Of a stretch of 58,317 nt of DNA, positions 1 to 8,878 are shown piece by piece. The position numbers were made by a program, and so were the translations under genes. Positions within the stretch are counted from its first letter, which is position 1. Each line of letters opens with the position of its first letter. Under the pieces are notes generated by a model. That model worked only from the letters and a program-made list of their open reading frames with translations. It was not told where the DNA came from and ran no database searches. The DNA is from Chthonomonas sp. UBA1950 (GTDB lineage: Bacteria > Armatimonadota > Fimbriimonadia > Fimbriimonadales > Fimbriimonadaceae), in contig DDEQ01000002.1 in NCBI GenBank assembly GCA_002336105.1, positions 1 to 58,317 of the forward strand, in the 5' to 3' direction.

Positions 1-38
1 CGCGGATTCAAAATGATACACTACCAACCGGCTGAGGA

Positions 39-74
39 CTCCGTGCAACAGACTCCTACTCTTGTTGCACGGAG
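39..74 (-). terminator. 12-bp stem-loop downstream of the first gene
   Basis: CTCCGTGCAACA (39-50) and TGTTGCACGGAG (63-74) are perfect inverted arms around a 12-nt loop. The hairpin lies 9 nt past the stop of the minus-strand gene ending at 83. No T-run follows on the minus strand, so it is a stem-loop that could stop transcription or stabilise the 3' end rather than a textbook intrinsic terminator. Confidence 0.5.
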
Positions 75-82
75 CAGATGAG

Positions 83-463
83 CTAGTTGGCGTATAGGGT
101 ACAGGTCGACGAATAGCCGTTTGCAGTAGCTGTGATGGTCACCGCAGTACTATTCGCAGACTTCCTAAACTTCGAGATGGAAGCTGATGGTGCCCACGCG
201 AGGAAGGAGCCAGAGCTTTGTCCAGTTGCAATCACCGTCGAACTGGGAACAGCAATCAGCGTTGAGTTCGAAGAGGAAAGCGTTACTGTTGTATCCGTGG
301 TAACGGCGGCGGATAACGAGATGTTAACCGTGGTGGAGTCTCCGGCACTCAATGTATTGATTGCTGGCACCATTACACCTGGTCGAACAGAGTTATCCCT
401 AATCGACGAGAAACCAACAGCACACAGAGAAACGACGAGCAGAGAGGTTATATATGTTCTCAT
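83..463 (-). CDS. Small secreted protein with Ig-like/beta-sandwich segment
   Basis: Protein of 126 aa starting MRTYITS at 463; a TTG at 493 and an ATG at 484 are possible longer starts, but 463 gives the cleanest signal peptide (hydrophobic LLVVSLCAVGF run). The mature part is rich in Thr, Ser and Val, with alternating hydrophobic residues (VTLSSSNSTLIAVPSS, VTITATANGYS) typical of bacterial Ig-like surface modules. It probably is exported to the periplasm or cell surface. It follows the STAND ATPase gene on the same strand with a 42-bp gap, so co-transcription is possible. I do not recognise a named family and cannot assign a function. Confidence 0.6.
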   Translation of the reverse strand: MRTYITSLLVVSLCAVGFSSIRDNSVRPGVMVPAINTLSAGDSTTVNISLSAAVTTDTTVTLSSSNSTLIAVPSSTVIATGQSSGSFLAWAPSASISKFRKSANSTAVTITATANGYSSTCTLYAN

Positions 464-505
464 ACGTGAACATATTAGTACCATTAATATCAAATATACA
501 AGTTA

Positions 506-2986
506 CTATTTACTAGTTTCAGTATTTATAACATCTAACATGAAGTCTAGCAGTGAAATGCTGGGGTTAAGTATCTGCTCAGATTCTCCCAACACCTCTC
601 TAAACTCATTCATTGTTTGGTTGAGCCGCCTATCGCCAAACTGTTTATCTCTCATCTCTCTTACGACCATCAATTCAACTTCTCTGGCAAGTTCGAACCT
701 CTTTTCGTAGATTAGGCACCGAATCATTGTCACTGCGACATGCAATGTAAGCCTAGGGCTAACATGGTCTGACATCTCTTCTGCCCATTTGCCGAAATAC
801 TCCCACCAATTCGTCTTCTCTTCCAAGCGGTAAGCGACAAATGCCATATCAGCATAAAGATTGGCTTTGTCAAAACTCGAACCATGCTTCAAAACGAATG
901 GAAAGGCGTGATCGAGTAACTCCTGTGATTTCTGATATTTGCCAACATGACACAGGCAGCCAATATAGTTAGAAACGGTAATAATCACCAAAGATTGAAC
1001 GCCAGCTTTTACTGCAAACTCGTAGCCATAACGAGACATTCTAAGGCTTGACCGATGTCTATTGCGAGTTTGATAGAAAGCTGAAAGAGAGTTACAGATT
1101 CCCGCAGCAGACCTCATGTCCTCTTTCGCCAGGGCCCAATAGAGTCCGAGTTTAGCGATTCCGAGAAGGGCTTTCTTTGGGCGGTAGTCGATGCCTGCAA
1201 ATACAGCCACGGCACACAACCTCCCGTAGTGTGGGCAATCCTCTAAGTTCGGAGTTTCGAAGTACTTAGAAATCAGAGTTGACAATAATTTCCGATCTTC
1301 AACGCTCAACCAGAATCCGTTCGTGTTAAGCAATACTTCCACTCCCCAATCTCGATCGCGGGTGGTTGCAGCCTTCTCGATCACTTCGTAAAAAAGCGGA
1401 AGATGCACCGACATGAGCGCATCACCATCGTGTGCGTTTCTAGCAGAGCATTCGGTGAGAGCTTTGCGAGCCCATGCGTGACTTTCAGAAACTGCTTTCT
1501 TAGCTTCCTTTGCATTCAGAACTGTAGTGAGCAAGTATTGCCGAACCAACTCTGGAATGCGAAAAGCTCGAACATCTGTTCCCGTTTCTGCGATTTCTAC
1601 CAACGAGCGTTCTATCAGATTTGATAACGCTTCCTCTATGTCTTCAGCCGCAAGCTCCTGACTAGCAAATGATCCTACCACTGACTCATGAGTAAAGAAG
1701 CCCGGAACAACCGCCAATTTGCTAAGTAGTTTTTGAGCCGTCTTCGAACAAGAGGAGACCAAGAATCCGTACGAAGCAACAAGTGAACGATTTTCCGCTG
1801 CATACTTCTTTGAGGTTAGAAAAGCCAGCGAATCATCGAGCCTAGAGAGTATCGTCTTCAGGTCGAAAACGAGTGTCTTTTGGGCAACCAGTTCAATGGC
1901 CAAAGGATTCCCGCTCAAACGATCTACAATTCGCGCCATCAGCTCAGCAGATTTGGCGTCTGGCGAATATCCGGGCCGAAGCAATTGCATTCGGTCAAGA
2001 AGAATGCCAACAGAATCGGAAGCAAGAATCGATTCCCTGCCTTCGCAAGGGTTGGGAACAGGTAATCCGCTCAGCCGATAAACAATTTCCCCATCAACTT
2101 GAAGCCGTTGATTCTGAGTGAGTAGAACCTGTACGTTGGGACACGTCTTTATGAGAGGGACAACAAGGTTTCGTAACTCGCCAGTCAGATCGTTCGCCCC
2201 GTCAAAAGCGAGTGTCGCTTGCATATCGCCCAACGCGACGAAAATTCTTGAGGCTGCGGCTTCCGAGGCAACTAGTTCAATCCCTAGGGCTTTACAAGTT
2301 TCTGCAAGCAACTCAGCACGGTATCGTTTGCCGGTCAGGTCGACGAGGTAGCTTGGTGTGCCTGTCTCCTCCTGTTCAAGCAAGATACGCTTGAGCAAGG
2401 CACTCTTTCCGATACCTGGTAAACCGATGATCGAAACCACTCGAGCCGAGAGGCAATGTTTAGCTATGCTCTCGAGATCAACTTCGCGTCCGATGAACGA
2501 GCCTGAATAGCCAGGTTCTGTGCCAACCATAGGGCCCGAGGGATGACGCGAGATCGCGCTTAAGTTCTCTTTTCTTAGTCCCTGATCTATATGAAAAGAA
2601 CCCAAATTGAGGACTGTTTCAGCTTCCGTCAAACGATCTCGAACAATATTGATCGTGGCTGCATCTACAAGAAGATTGCCAGGGTCACCCAAACTACTTG
2701 CAGAAATACATTTCCGCAGGTTCAAATCATAATCTTGTATGGATGCTACGTCTGTCGTGAATGCCACTCCACAAGCCCGGGGCTGAGAGTCGAGATAATT
2801 CAAAACTTCCGATACGGCTTTGAAAGCACTTGGATAACCGAGGAGCGTAACGTCCTGCTTGTTGCCTAATACTCTGCCCGTTAACAACGTGTTTGGCAAC
2901 ACCAACTTGGGCGATCTTATGCCCACAAAAGTTAATAGTCCTTCGCTTGCCAGCAGGTCGGACAGATTGCTTTCGACAGAATCCAC
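506..2986 (-). CDS. STAND ATPase with degenerate nucleotide-cyclase-like N-terminus
   Basis: Protein of 826 aa. The P-loop GLPGIGKSAL lies at residues 188-197, Walker-B-like LAFDGAND at 259-266, a sensor-type VLLTQNQRL near 288, and the STAND/AfsR-type motif RLSGNPLAIELVA near 356-368, followed by winged-helix and TPR-like helical repeats. Residues about 45-150 keep the order of a class III cyclase C-terminal half (LLGYPSAFKAVSEVL, GDPGNLLVDAAT..IVRDRL, LGSFHIDQGLRKENL..ISRHP), but the metal-binding aspartates and the N-terminal half are absent. The start is GTG at 2986, preceded by AGGGG at 5 nt, with an in-frame stop just upstream. STAND proteins are signal-triggered switches (regulators or defence sensors); which applies here is open. 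It sits beside a small secreted protein and a coiled-coil membrane protein. Confidence 0.8.
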   Translation of the reverse strand: MDSVESNLSDLLASEGLLTFVGIRSPKLVLPNTLLTGRVLGNKQDVTLLGYPSAFKAVSEVLNYLDSQPRACGVAFTTDVASIQDYDLNLRKCISASSLGDPGNLLVDAATINIVRDRLTEAETVLNLGSFHIDQGLRKENLSAISRHPSGPMVGTEPGYSGSFIGREVDLESIAKHCLSARVVSIIGLPGIGKSALLKRILLEQEETGTPSYLVDLTGKRYRAELLAETCKALGIELVASEAAASRIFVALGDMQATLAFDGANDLTGELRNLVVPLIKTCPNVQVLLTQNQRLQVDGEIVYRLSGLPVPNPCEGRESILASDSVGILLDRMQLLRPGYSPDAKSAELMARIVDRLSGNPLAIELVAQKTLVFDLKTILSRLDDSLAFLTSKKYAAENRSLVASYGFLVSSCSKTAQKLLSKLAVVPGFFTHESVVGSFASQELAAEDIEEALSNLIERSLVEIAETGTDVRAFRIPELVRQYLLTTVLNAKEAKKAVSESHAWARKALTECSARNAHDGDALMSVHLPLFYEVIEKAATTRDRDWGVEVLLNTNGFWLSVEDRKLLSTLISKYFETPNLEDCPHYGRLCAVAVFAGIDYRPKKALLGIAKLGLYWALAKEDMRSAAGICNSLSAFYQTRNRHRSSLRMSRYGYEFAVKAGVQSLVIITVSNYIGCLCHVGKYQKSQELLDHAFPFVLKHGSSFDKANLYADMAFVAYRLEEKTNWWEYFGKWAEEMSDHVSPRLTLHVAVTMIRCLIYEKRFELAREVELMVVREMRDKQFGDRRLNQTMNEFREVLGESEQILNPSISLLDFMLDVINTETSK

Positions 2987-3345
2987 AAAAACCCCTAAGA
3001 TCTAAGAAACGCGCGCTAATTTCATTCTTAGCGTATCAAGTATCGGCACGTTAGTGTAAACAACTCGCTCATTTCCTGGCAATTTATCGAGCCTCCGCTA
3101 GGTGCATCAGCGAGCAGGACAAGCACTTGTGAGACGGCTTTGTCAGGTCCTTCGTTCATGACTTCCAATTTATGCCGTGTTCTCCCCATAAAACTGCCAA
3201 GAAGAGTTTGGGTGGACCTGCAAGTATTCGACCACTTTACTGTAGATACTTGCACTTATGAATCGCATATCAGGAACAGGACACGATACATTAACGTTCT
3301 CGAAAGGCGTTTGTTGCCTAATTTCCGCAAATTCGGCGCACCGTT
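2987..3345. other. Intergenic region of 359 bp, no convincing gene
   Basis: Short overlapping open frames exist on both strands (for example 3028-3255 minus), but none has a ribosome binding site or recognisable composition. The part next to the STAND gene contains the inverted repeat CGCTAA (3014-3019) / TTAGCG (3028-3033) with an 8-nt spacer, which might be an operator for the minus-strand gene. Nothing else was recognised. Confidence 0.4.
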
Positions 3346-4146
3346 CTAAGCAGTGGTATCTTCATGCAATTCCTCCTCGGCTTGACGAATCGTCCTCAGT
3401 TCACTGAGAACTAAATCTAGGGATTTTGCTTGAGTATGTGGCGAAGCCGCATAGAGGGAAACTTCCTGGACAATTCGGTCTGCCTCAGAGGCAATCTCTT
3501 GCAATTTCTCAGCCACTTTCTGTGCTTCCCACGCCACTGCAGGTGCTTGTTTGACTGTCGGTTCGCGGAGCACAAATGTCTCAATGGCCTCTTCGACATA
3601 ATCCATTGCTTCTCGATTCGTAACCTCTGAGGGTATGCGGTCTCGGTACATCAGCATCACATCGTCCATGGAATCATCGACTGCCATCACGGCTTGCTCA
3701 TGAATCGACCTGTATTGCGCAGGAACTAAATCACTCTTCCAGATGGGATCGGCAAGGGCTACCTGCGCCCGATTCCACTGCTTAGCACATTCATCGAGTA
3801 CGACCAACGAAGTTGTGTCGATATCCCGATGGATTCGCCTTCGCTTGGACATTTGATGTAGTCGCTGAGCAACTTCCCGCGACTGTTCCTGGCGGATCTG
3901 CCTTGGAGTACGAGGTTTGACTAGAACTTTTTTGACAAAAAGCGTTGCAGCCACTCCGCAGATACCTAGGAGAATCCCTATCCAAGCAAATTGCGCAATG
4001 AACAAAAAAGACAAAGCCGGACCGACAAAGAGCCAAGGGATGATCTTCTCGGCAATCTTCGAGTTAGACTCCTGTCTCTCTATCTGAGTCTGCTTCAGCA
4101 GATATTCAGTTAGGTTCGGATATTGCTTTGCAGGGTTGGGAAACAT
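3346..4146 (-). CDS. Membrane protein with two TM helices and cytoplasmic helical tail
   Basis: Hypothetical protein of 266 aa. A hydrophilic N-terminus of about 35 residues precedes a hydrophobic hairpin (IPWLFVGPALSFLFIAQF and WIGILLGICGVAATLFV, residues about 38-75), then a Lys/Arg-rich stretch and about 180 residues of charged, predicted helical sequence. No enzyme motif is visible. The positively charged KKVLVKPRTPRQIRQE after the second helix suggests that both termini are cytoplasmic. It is divergent from the FHA gene at 4246 with 99 bp between starts, a space that must contain both promoters. Function unknown. Confidence 0.65.
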   Translation of the reverse strand: MFPNPAKQYPNLTEYLLKQTQIERQESNSKIAEKIIPWLFVGPALSFLFIAQFAWIGILLGICGVAATLFVKKVLVKPRTPRQIRQEQSREVAQRLHQMSKRRRIHRDIDTTSLVVLDECAKQWNRAQVALADPIWKSDLVPAQYRSIHEQAVMAVDDSMDDVMLMYRDRIPSEVTNREAMDYVEEAIETFVLREPTVKQAPAVAWEAQKVAEKLQEIASEADRIVQEVSLYAASPHTQAKSLDLVLSELRTIRQAEEELHEDTTA

Positions 4147-4245
4147 ACGCTACGAAACAGTGTACGGCGTTGTACCGTGATAAGATGCGGAATCGGTGCA
4201 AACTAAAGCATCGGTCCCATACGTCCGATAGGTAGAGCACCGCCC

Positions 4246-5160
4246 ATGAGTGATGTATTCAAAACGCAAATGTTGAGCGCCGATCCGAACCGTACCCAAA
4301 TGGGTGCGCCTCCGACGCTAGACCCCAACAAAACCATGATGGGGACAGCGCCGACGATTAACGCGACTCAGACCATTAAACCGATGCAATGTCCTGTATG
4401 CAAGACGTTCAATCCGGCTGGCGTAATGTTTTGTATCGACTGCGGACTCATCTTTGATCGAGCTCTCACGGGGGATGCCTTTGGCGCCCCACAAGTTCTG
4501 CTCCCGATGCTCGTTGAGCAAAGCGGTCGTGAGCATCCGATTCGACCAGGAGTGAACTCCATTGGCCGTGAAGGGGACGTGTTAGTCGTGGACGGTCGTG
4601 TCTCTCGAAAACACGCCCAAATCTCTAACGAAAACAACCAAATCGTCATCGAAGACTTGGGCTCGACGAATGGCACAAAAGTCGATGGAACTCGTTTGCA
4701 AGCCAGCGAAAAGAAACCACTGAAAGGCGGCGAAACGATCAGCCTAGGCGGATTTGAGCTCAAGCTTTCGCTTCCGGGCGATAAAGGCGGTAATACAACT
4801 CAGGTATTCACCGCTAACAAAACCGCGGCAATCGCCGCTGCACCCCGAAAAGAAGTTGCTCCAGCAATGCTAGTTGGTGAAGGCAAAGAAATGCCACTGA
4901 AGGCCGGTGTGAACACCTTTGGACGAAAGACTGGAAATGATGTCGTCATCGCGGATCCTTACGTATCAGGCAAGCACGGCCAAATCGAAGTAACCGATCA
5001 AGGTTTGTTCCTCACCGACTTGGGAAGTAGCAACGGAACGATGCTTAACAATGCCAAGCTCGTTCCGAATATGAGAACGGCCTTAACCCCGGAGGATGTT
5101 ATCCGACTAGGAAGCATGGAATTTCAGATAAGAATTGCACCGCCGACACCTGGCGTTTAA
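4246..5160 (+). CDS. Double-FHA domain protein with zinc ribbon
   Basis: Protein of 304 aa. The N-terminus has Thr-rich repeats (DPNRTQMG at 13-20, DPNKTMMG at 26-33, TQT near 41). A zinc ribbon follows with Cys49-x2-Cys52 and Cys63-x2-Cys66. Two forkhead-associated domains come next (about 95-170 and 205-298), each with the phosphothreonine-binding signature: GREGD..SRKH..DLGSTNGT in the first and GRKTGN..SGKH..DLGSSNGT in the second. FHA domains bind phosphothreonine peptides in Hanks-type kinase signalling. The N-terminal Thr repeats could be kinase targets that the protein's own FHA domains recognise, as in GarA-like switches, which is an inference. The class V aminotransferase starts 24 bp downstream. 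Confidence 0.88.
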   Translation: MSDVFKTQMLSADPNRTQMGAPPTLDPNKTMMGTAPTINATQTIKPMQCPVCKTFNPAGVMFCIDCGLIFDRALTGDAFGAPQVLLPMLVEQSGREHPIRPGVNSIGREGDVLVVDGRVSRKHAQISNENNQIVIEDLGSTNGTKVDGTRLQASEKKPLKGGETISLGGFELKLSLPGDKGGNTTQVFTANKTAAIAAAPRKEVAPAMLVGEGKEMPLKAGVNTFGRKTGNDVVIADPYVSGKHGQIEVTDQGLFLTDLGSSNGTMLNNAKLVPNMRTALTPEDVIRLGSMEFQIRIAPPTPGV

Positions 5161-5184
5161 CGAATCCGCGACTATACTGGGCGG

Positions 5185-6456
5185 ATGCTATCACGTCGCG
5201 AGCTAGTTTGGGCCGCTGCTGCTGTTACCTTTCGAAACGACACACTTAATATCGTCGAAAACCTTGTAGCCAAGGTAAACAATCATCCCGAGATGGTCGC
5301 CCGGGACGAGGATTTCTGGTCGCAGATTCAGCAGGCTTTCACGCTAGATCGTAACGTTGCTAACATGAATAACGGCGGTTGTAGTCCGTCGCCGCGCGTG
5401 GTCCAAGAGGTCATGCGGCGACAGTTGGAGTTATCAAACCAGGCTCCAAGTAACTACATGTGGCGCATTTTGGAGCCAGAAATCGAATCTGTCCGTACAA
5501 GATTGGGCAAGCTCTTTGCAGTTGACCCAGAAGAGGTTGCCATCACTCGAAACGCCAGCGAATCTTTGGAGACGCTCATCTATGGATTCGATCTCAAAGC
5601 GGGCGACGAAATCATAACAACAAACTTGGACTATCCACGAATGGTCATGACTATCCAGCAGCGCGAACGCCGAGATGGGGTCAAGATGATAACGGCAAAT
5701 TGTCCCAGTCTGCCAAAGACGATGGATGACCTGTATCGACCCATCGAGAACGCGGTCACCGATAAGACCCGCATGATCGTCGTGTCTCAGATCTCGTTCC
5801 TTAACGGGCAAATCTTTCCGATCAAGAAGATTGCCGAACTTGGTAGAAAGCACAACATTCCCGTGATCGTGGACGGCGCCCATGCCTTCGTGCAATACGA
5901 ATTTGATAACAGCGACATTCAATGCGACTTTTACGGCACGTCACTGCACAAATGGCTCATGGCACCCATCGGAACCGGCATGCTTTACGTGAAGAAGGAC
6001 CGCATCAAGGATGTCTGGTCCATGATGTCATCGAAGGCCGAGCAAGCGGCTGACATCCGGAAATTCGAAGAGATTGGAACTCATCCGGCGGCAAATCATA
6101 ACGCCATCGGCGAAGCGATCACCTTCCACGAGATGTTAGGCATGAAGCGCAAAGAGGCCCGGCTACGATATCTTCGCAGCCGCTGGGTTGACAAAGTGAA
6201 GGATCTGTCAAAGGTTCATTTTTGCACCAATCTCAACCCAGCCCATTCATGCGCAATTACGACGGTCGGAATCGAAGGCATCAAGCAAGGGGACCTTGCC
6301 AATTGGCTTCTGACCAAGCACGGAATCTTTGTGACGACTATAGCAACCGGAGATATTCAGGGTATTCGTGTCACCCCGAACGTCTACACAACCGTCAGCG
6401 AAATCAACCGGTTATCAAACGCACTGGTTATCGCCGCCACAAAAGGAATTGGTTGA
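5185..6456 (+). CDS. Class V aminotransferase (isopenicillin-N epimerase-like)
   Basis: PLP-dependent enzyme of 423 aa. VDGAHA (Asp230, His233) and TSLHKW (Lys256, the PLP Schiff-base lysine) are the class V signatures, and the N-terminal NNGGCSPSPRVV loop resembles isopenicillin N epimerase/cysteine desulfurase-like members. The extreme N-terminus MLSRRELVWAAAAVTF looks like a twin-arginine signal (SRREL followed by a short hydrophobic run), so Tat export is possible, but the hydrophobic part is short. The substrate cannot be inferred. The stop TGA (6454-6456) directly abuts the stop of the convergent gene in the palindrome TGATCA. Confidence 0.85.
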   Translation: MLSRRELVWAAAAVTFRNDTLNIVENLVAKVNNHPEMVARDEDFWSQIQQAFTLDRNVANMNNGGCSPSPRVVQEVMRRQLELSNQAPSNYMWRILEPEIESVRTRLGKLFAVDPEEVAITRNASESLETLIYGFDLKAGDEIITTNLDYPRMVMTIQQRERRDGVKMITANCPSLPKTMDDLYRPIENAVTDKTRMIVVSQISFLNGQIFPIKKIAELGRKHNIPVIVDGAHAFVQYEFDNSDIQCDFYGTSLHKWLMAPIGTGMLYVKKDRIKDVWSMMSSKAEQAADIRKFEEIGTHPAANHNAIGEAITFHEMLGMKRKEARLRYLRSRWVDKVKDLSKVHFCTNLNPAHSCAITTVGIEGIKQGDLANWLLTKHGIFVTTIATGDIQGIRVTPNVYTTVSEINRLSNALVIAATKGIG

Positions 6457-7236
6457 TCAGGGCATCGACCGGGTCGCTGGCACAAATGAAGTTCCAGTGG
6501 GATAGCTCACTTTGGGGTCTCTATCTTTTTGCGACTGCAAAAGTCCAAAATCCAGTCGCTTTGCGTGGCCGTCTGTATAAACAACCAAGCCGCGATTATT
6601 CGGCCACATCATACTATCGTAAAACATCGGAACATCCGCTGGTGAAAGTATCTTCGACATCTTGAAACCGTTGAGTTTTTTGTTTCCCAGAATCTCGCCG
6701 CCTTTTGGATTCTTTGTCTCAAAAACTGATGCATTTTTCGTGTAAGGAAAGAGTGCAGATTTTGCTGCGTGAGCACTCTCCATGCTAAGCGGAAGGCGGT
6801 CATCGTAATCACCGGCATACATAATTCCCGCTAAGCCCAATTGCTTTAAGTTGGACAGAGCAACTGTTGCTTGGGCGCTTCTTCTCGCTTGCTGAAAGAC
6901 AGGAAAGAGAATCGCGGCTAAAATCGAAACTCCACATACCCCGAATACAGTGAGGATAATCAGCACAATTGCCCAACCAGGCATGCCTCCACGTTTCGCA
7001 GGCTGCGGAGCCTCGTACGAAGGTGCCCCCATCACGGGCGGCGCGGTGCTGTTAGGTCCAACACCGAACAACCCTTCAATGCTAGAAGCTTTACACGAAG
7101 CGCCTGTTGCTTCTTCAATCAGATCCGTCTGAGGGTTAACACGACCTTCGCTCACCCACTTTCTCAGGGTGATCGGGTCCACCGGTCCGTACTGCTTCCC
7201 ATCGGAACCCACCACAAAGAATCTGCCTTCAGCCAT
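6457..7236 (-). CDS. GYF_2 domain fused to pseudopilin-like domain
   Basis: Protein of 259 aa. Residues 1-55 (RFFVVGSDGKQYGPVDPITLRKWVSEGRVNPQTDL) form a GYF_2 domain, a cytoplasmic peptide-binding module. A Pro/Gly linker leads to one TM helix (WAIVLIILTVFGVCGVSILAAILFPVF, about 88-114). What follows (FQQARRSAQATVALSNLKQLGLAGIMYAGDYDDRLP) is almost the same as the start of DUF1559/H-X9-DG pseudopilins such as the one encoded at 9093. The prepilin leader and FTLIE cleavage site are missing, so it is probably a single-pass membrane protein with a pseudopilin-like outer domain. Confidence 0.8.
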   Translation of the reverse strand: MAEGRFFVVGSDGKQYGPVDPITLRKWVSEGRVNPQTDLIEEATGASCKASSIEGLFGVGPNSTAPPVMGAPSYEAPQPAKRGGMPGWAIVLIILTVFGVCGVSILAAILFPVFQQARRSAQATVALSNLKQLGLAGIMYAGDYDDRLPLSMESAHAAKSALFPYTKNASVFETKNPKGGEILGNKKLNGFKMSKILSPADVPMFYDSMMWPNNRGLVVYTDGHAKRLDFGLLQSQKDRDPKVSYPTGTSFVPATRSMP

Positions 7237-7291
7237 GTCAGCGATTATACGGAAAAGCCTGACGAAACGACGACAATATTTGCATCTAAAC

Positions 7292-8773
7292 TTAACTTCT
7301 GATTCGGTCGCACACGATCGTCATGACGGTTCGGCTCGGTACCACGAACGGAGCAGACAGGTTCATTGCCCCGGCTTTCTTTAGATCTTCACCTGGCCGA
7401 TCAGAAGTTAGGTATTTGACTGCGTTCCATTTGCCGTCTAGTTTGAGAATAGTCGTTTCAGAACTATTGGTCGTATTCACAATAACAGTCACAACACGAC
7501 CAGAATTCATGTCGACAAAGGCACTTGTGAGAAGACTATCCACTGTATCTTCTGGCCCAGTAACTGTGAGGCGTTTCATGCCCGGTCGAACGAACTTTGA
7601 CCAATTTCCGATTGCCCAGAGGGTCTTCGAAGCGAACACCGGGCCATCGTTCTTTTCCAGGTCATCCACATAAATGAGGCCATCTTTATAGTCGCCGTCG
7701 CTCACGGCTAACCACCACTGCCAAGCGCTTGACTCGACGATAGTGAGATCAAAATGAATGAGACGGGCAACATTGAGCGCAAGCGTCATTCCTAGATCAC
7801 GACCCCAACCGCCTTCGCCCCTTGGCCCGTTCATTTGGCAATACTCTGTCTGCCAAACTTTGACGCCAGGGAGCGACTTGAGCGCCTCCTTTACTTTCTT
7901 CCGCGTCGGAATGATCTCCTTCCAGCCATCTGACCAATAGGCGTGGTAGCCATAAACCGCGTTGTTAGATCGGAACCAATCGAGATCTTTCGAGAACGCC
8001 TTCGCGTAGTCGCCATACTCGGCATGGTATTTATCGTTCATGCCTTTGTTGAATTCGTAGGTTTTTGAAGGCGTACTTGCTTCTGGCGTGAGCACCTTCA
8101 CCTTGAGATTGCGTTTTGCGAGTTCGGCGGCACAAGCCTTGTTCACCGCCATAACATCGGTATTACTCGCTCGATTTCCTTCTTGCGACGAGGCTTGTGG
8201 TACGCCATTCCATTCCCAATCTGGTTCATTGATTGGGCTTAGGTGCGTCACGGGATAGCCTTTTTTCAGATAGTAATCCACGACATCAGCAAGGTAGGCA
8301 GCGTAGTCCTGCAGCATGTCTGGTTTTAAGTTGGTGGTCCCCACTTTGTCGGTGCAATTCGTGTAACCGTTGGTCGTCATGCGCATCGTCGGTGTGATCG
8401 AATACGCAATGATCTCTGGCACTTTACGTGTTTTCGCAGCCTCTAGCATCCACCTTTGGCCGGGTGTTCGACTCCAGTCGTAAACGCCTTTGCTCACTTC
8501 ATAGGTATCCACCGTACGCATAGGGTTATTGATGGTCTTGTGGTTGATGCCACCACCGATGTTCGTTCGCCAAGCCGACAACGCAATCCCTTTGCCGGGA
8601 CTGAAGAGCAGATCGGCAATCTTGTTTCTTGTTGATTCCGGCCACCTGGACAAGGGCTCAATCGTCCAGCTATCAGACGCACCAAAGTTATCGATGGTCT
8701 GGCGAACCTGATCCAGATGGATCTCGTAAGTAGGCAGAGCGATCATGGCAATAAACGCCAAGGCGGTTAACAT
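7292..8773 (-). CDS. GH30-family glycoside hydrolase, secreted
   Basis: Protein of 493 aa from ATG 8773; the frame opens further to a TTG at 8839, but 8773 follows AAGGG and begins with a good signal peptide (MLTALAFIAMIALP). The sequence matches clan GH-A, family GH30 O-glycosyl hydrolases: DNFGASDSW near the start, SPINEPDWEWNG with the acid/base Glu183, and VWQTEYCQMNG with the nucleophile Glu310, then a C-terminal beta-sandwich. Family members cleave beta-1,6-galactan, glucuronoxylan or glucosylceramide; the layout recalls the endo-beta-1,6-galactanase type but the substrate is uncertain. It is the last gene of the LacI-pseudopilin operon. Confidence 0.85.
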   Translation of the reverse strand: MLTALAFIAMIALPTYEIHLDQVRQTIDNFGASDSWTIEPLSRWPESTRNKIADLLFSPGKGIALSAWRTNIGGGINHKTINNPMRTVDTYEVSKGVYDWSRTPGQRWMLEAAKTRKVPEIIAYSITPTMRMTTNGYTNCTDKVGTTNLKPDMLQDYAAYLADVVDYYLKKGYPVTHLSPINEPDWEWNGVPQASSQEGNRASNTDVMAVNKACAAELAKRNLKVKVLTPEASTPSKTYEFNKGMNDKYHAEYGDYAKAFSKDLDWFRSNNAVYGYHAYWSDGWKEIIPTRKKVKEALKSLPGVKVWQTEYCQMNGPRGEGGWGRDLGMTLALNVARLIHFDLTIVESSAWQWWLAVSDGDYKDGLIYVDDLEKNDGPVFASKTLWAIGNWSKFVRPGMKRLTVTGPEDTVDSLLTSAFVDMNSGRVVTVIVNTTNSSETTILKLDGKWNAVKYLTSDRPGEDLKKAGAMNLSAPFVVPSRTVMTIVCDRIRS

Positions 8774-8833
8774 CAGAGCTTTTCCCTTAGAAACACGAGC
8801 AAACACACGGTTTGCTAACGATGATATCCCTGC

Positions 8834-8854
8834 GCCCAAAATTCATCTTTGGGC
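8834..8854 (-). terminator. Stem-loop between small membrane gene and GH30 gene
   Basis: GCCCAAA (8834-8840) and TTTGGGC (8848-8854) pair around a 7-nt loop. It lies in the 105-bp gap between the 70-aa gene (stop at 8879) and the GH30 start (8773). Without a clear T-run it might act as a partial terminator or processing site that lowers GH30 expression relative to the upstream genes. Confidence 0.4.
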
Positions 8855-8878
8855 ACAGGTTGTTATTTGCACGAACTG

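Noticed and set aside
132..710. Open frame of 192 codons on the plus strand
   Set aside because: It runs antisense to the secreted-protein gene and the STAND gene end, has no ribosome site and no recognisable sequence.
3028..3255. Small minus-strand frame of 75 codons upstream of the STAND gene
   Set aside because: No Shine-Dalgarno, no family resemblance, and an equally long plus-strand frame overlaps it; treated as non-coding.
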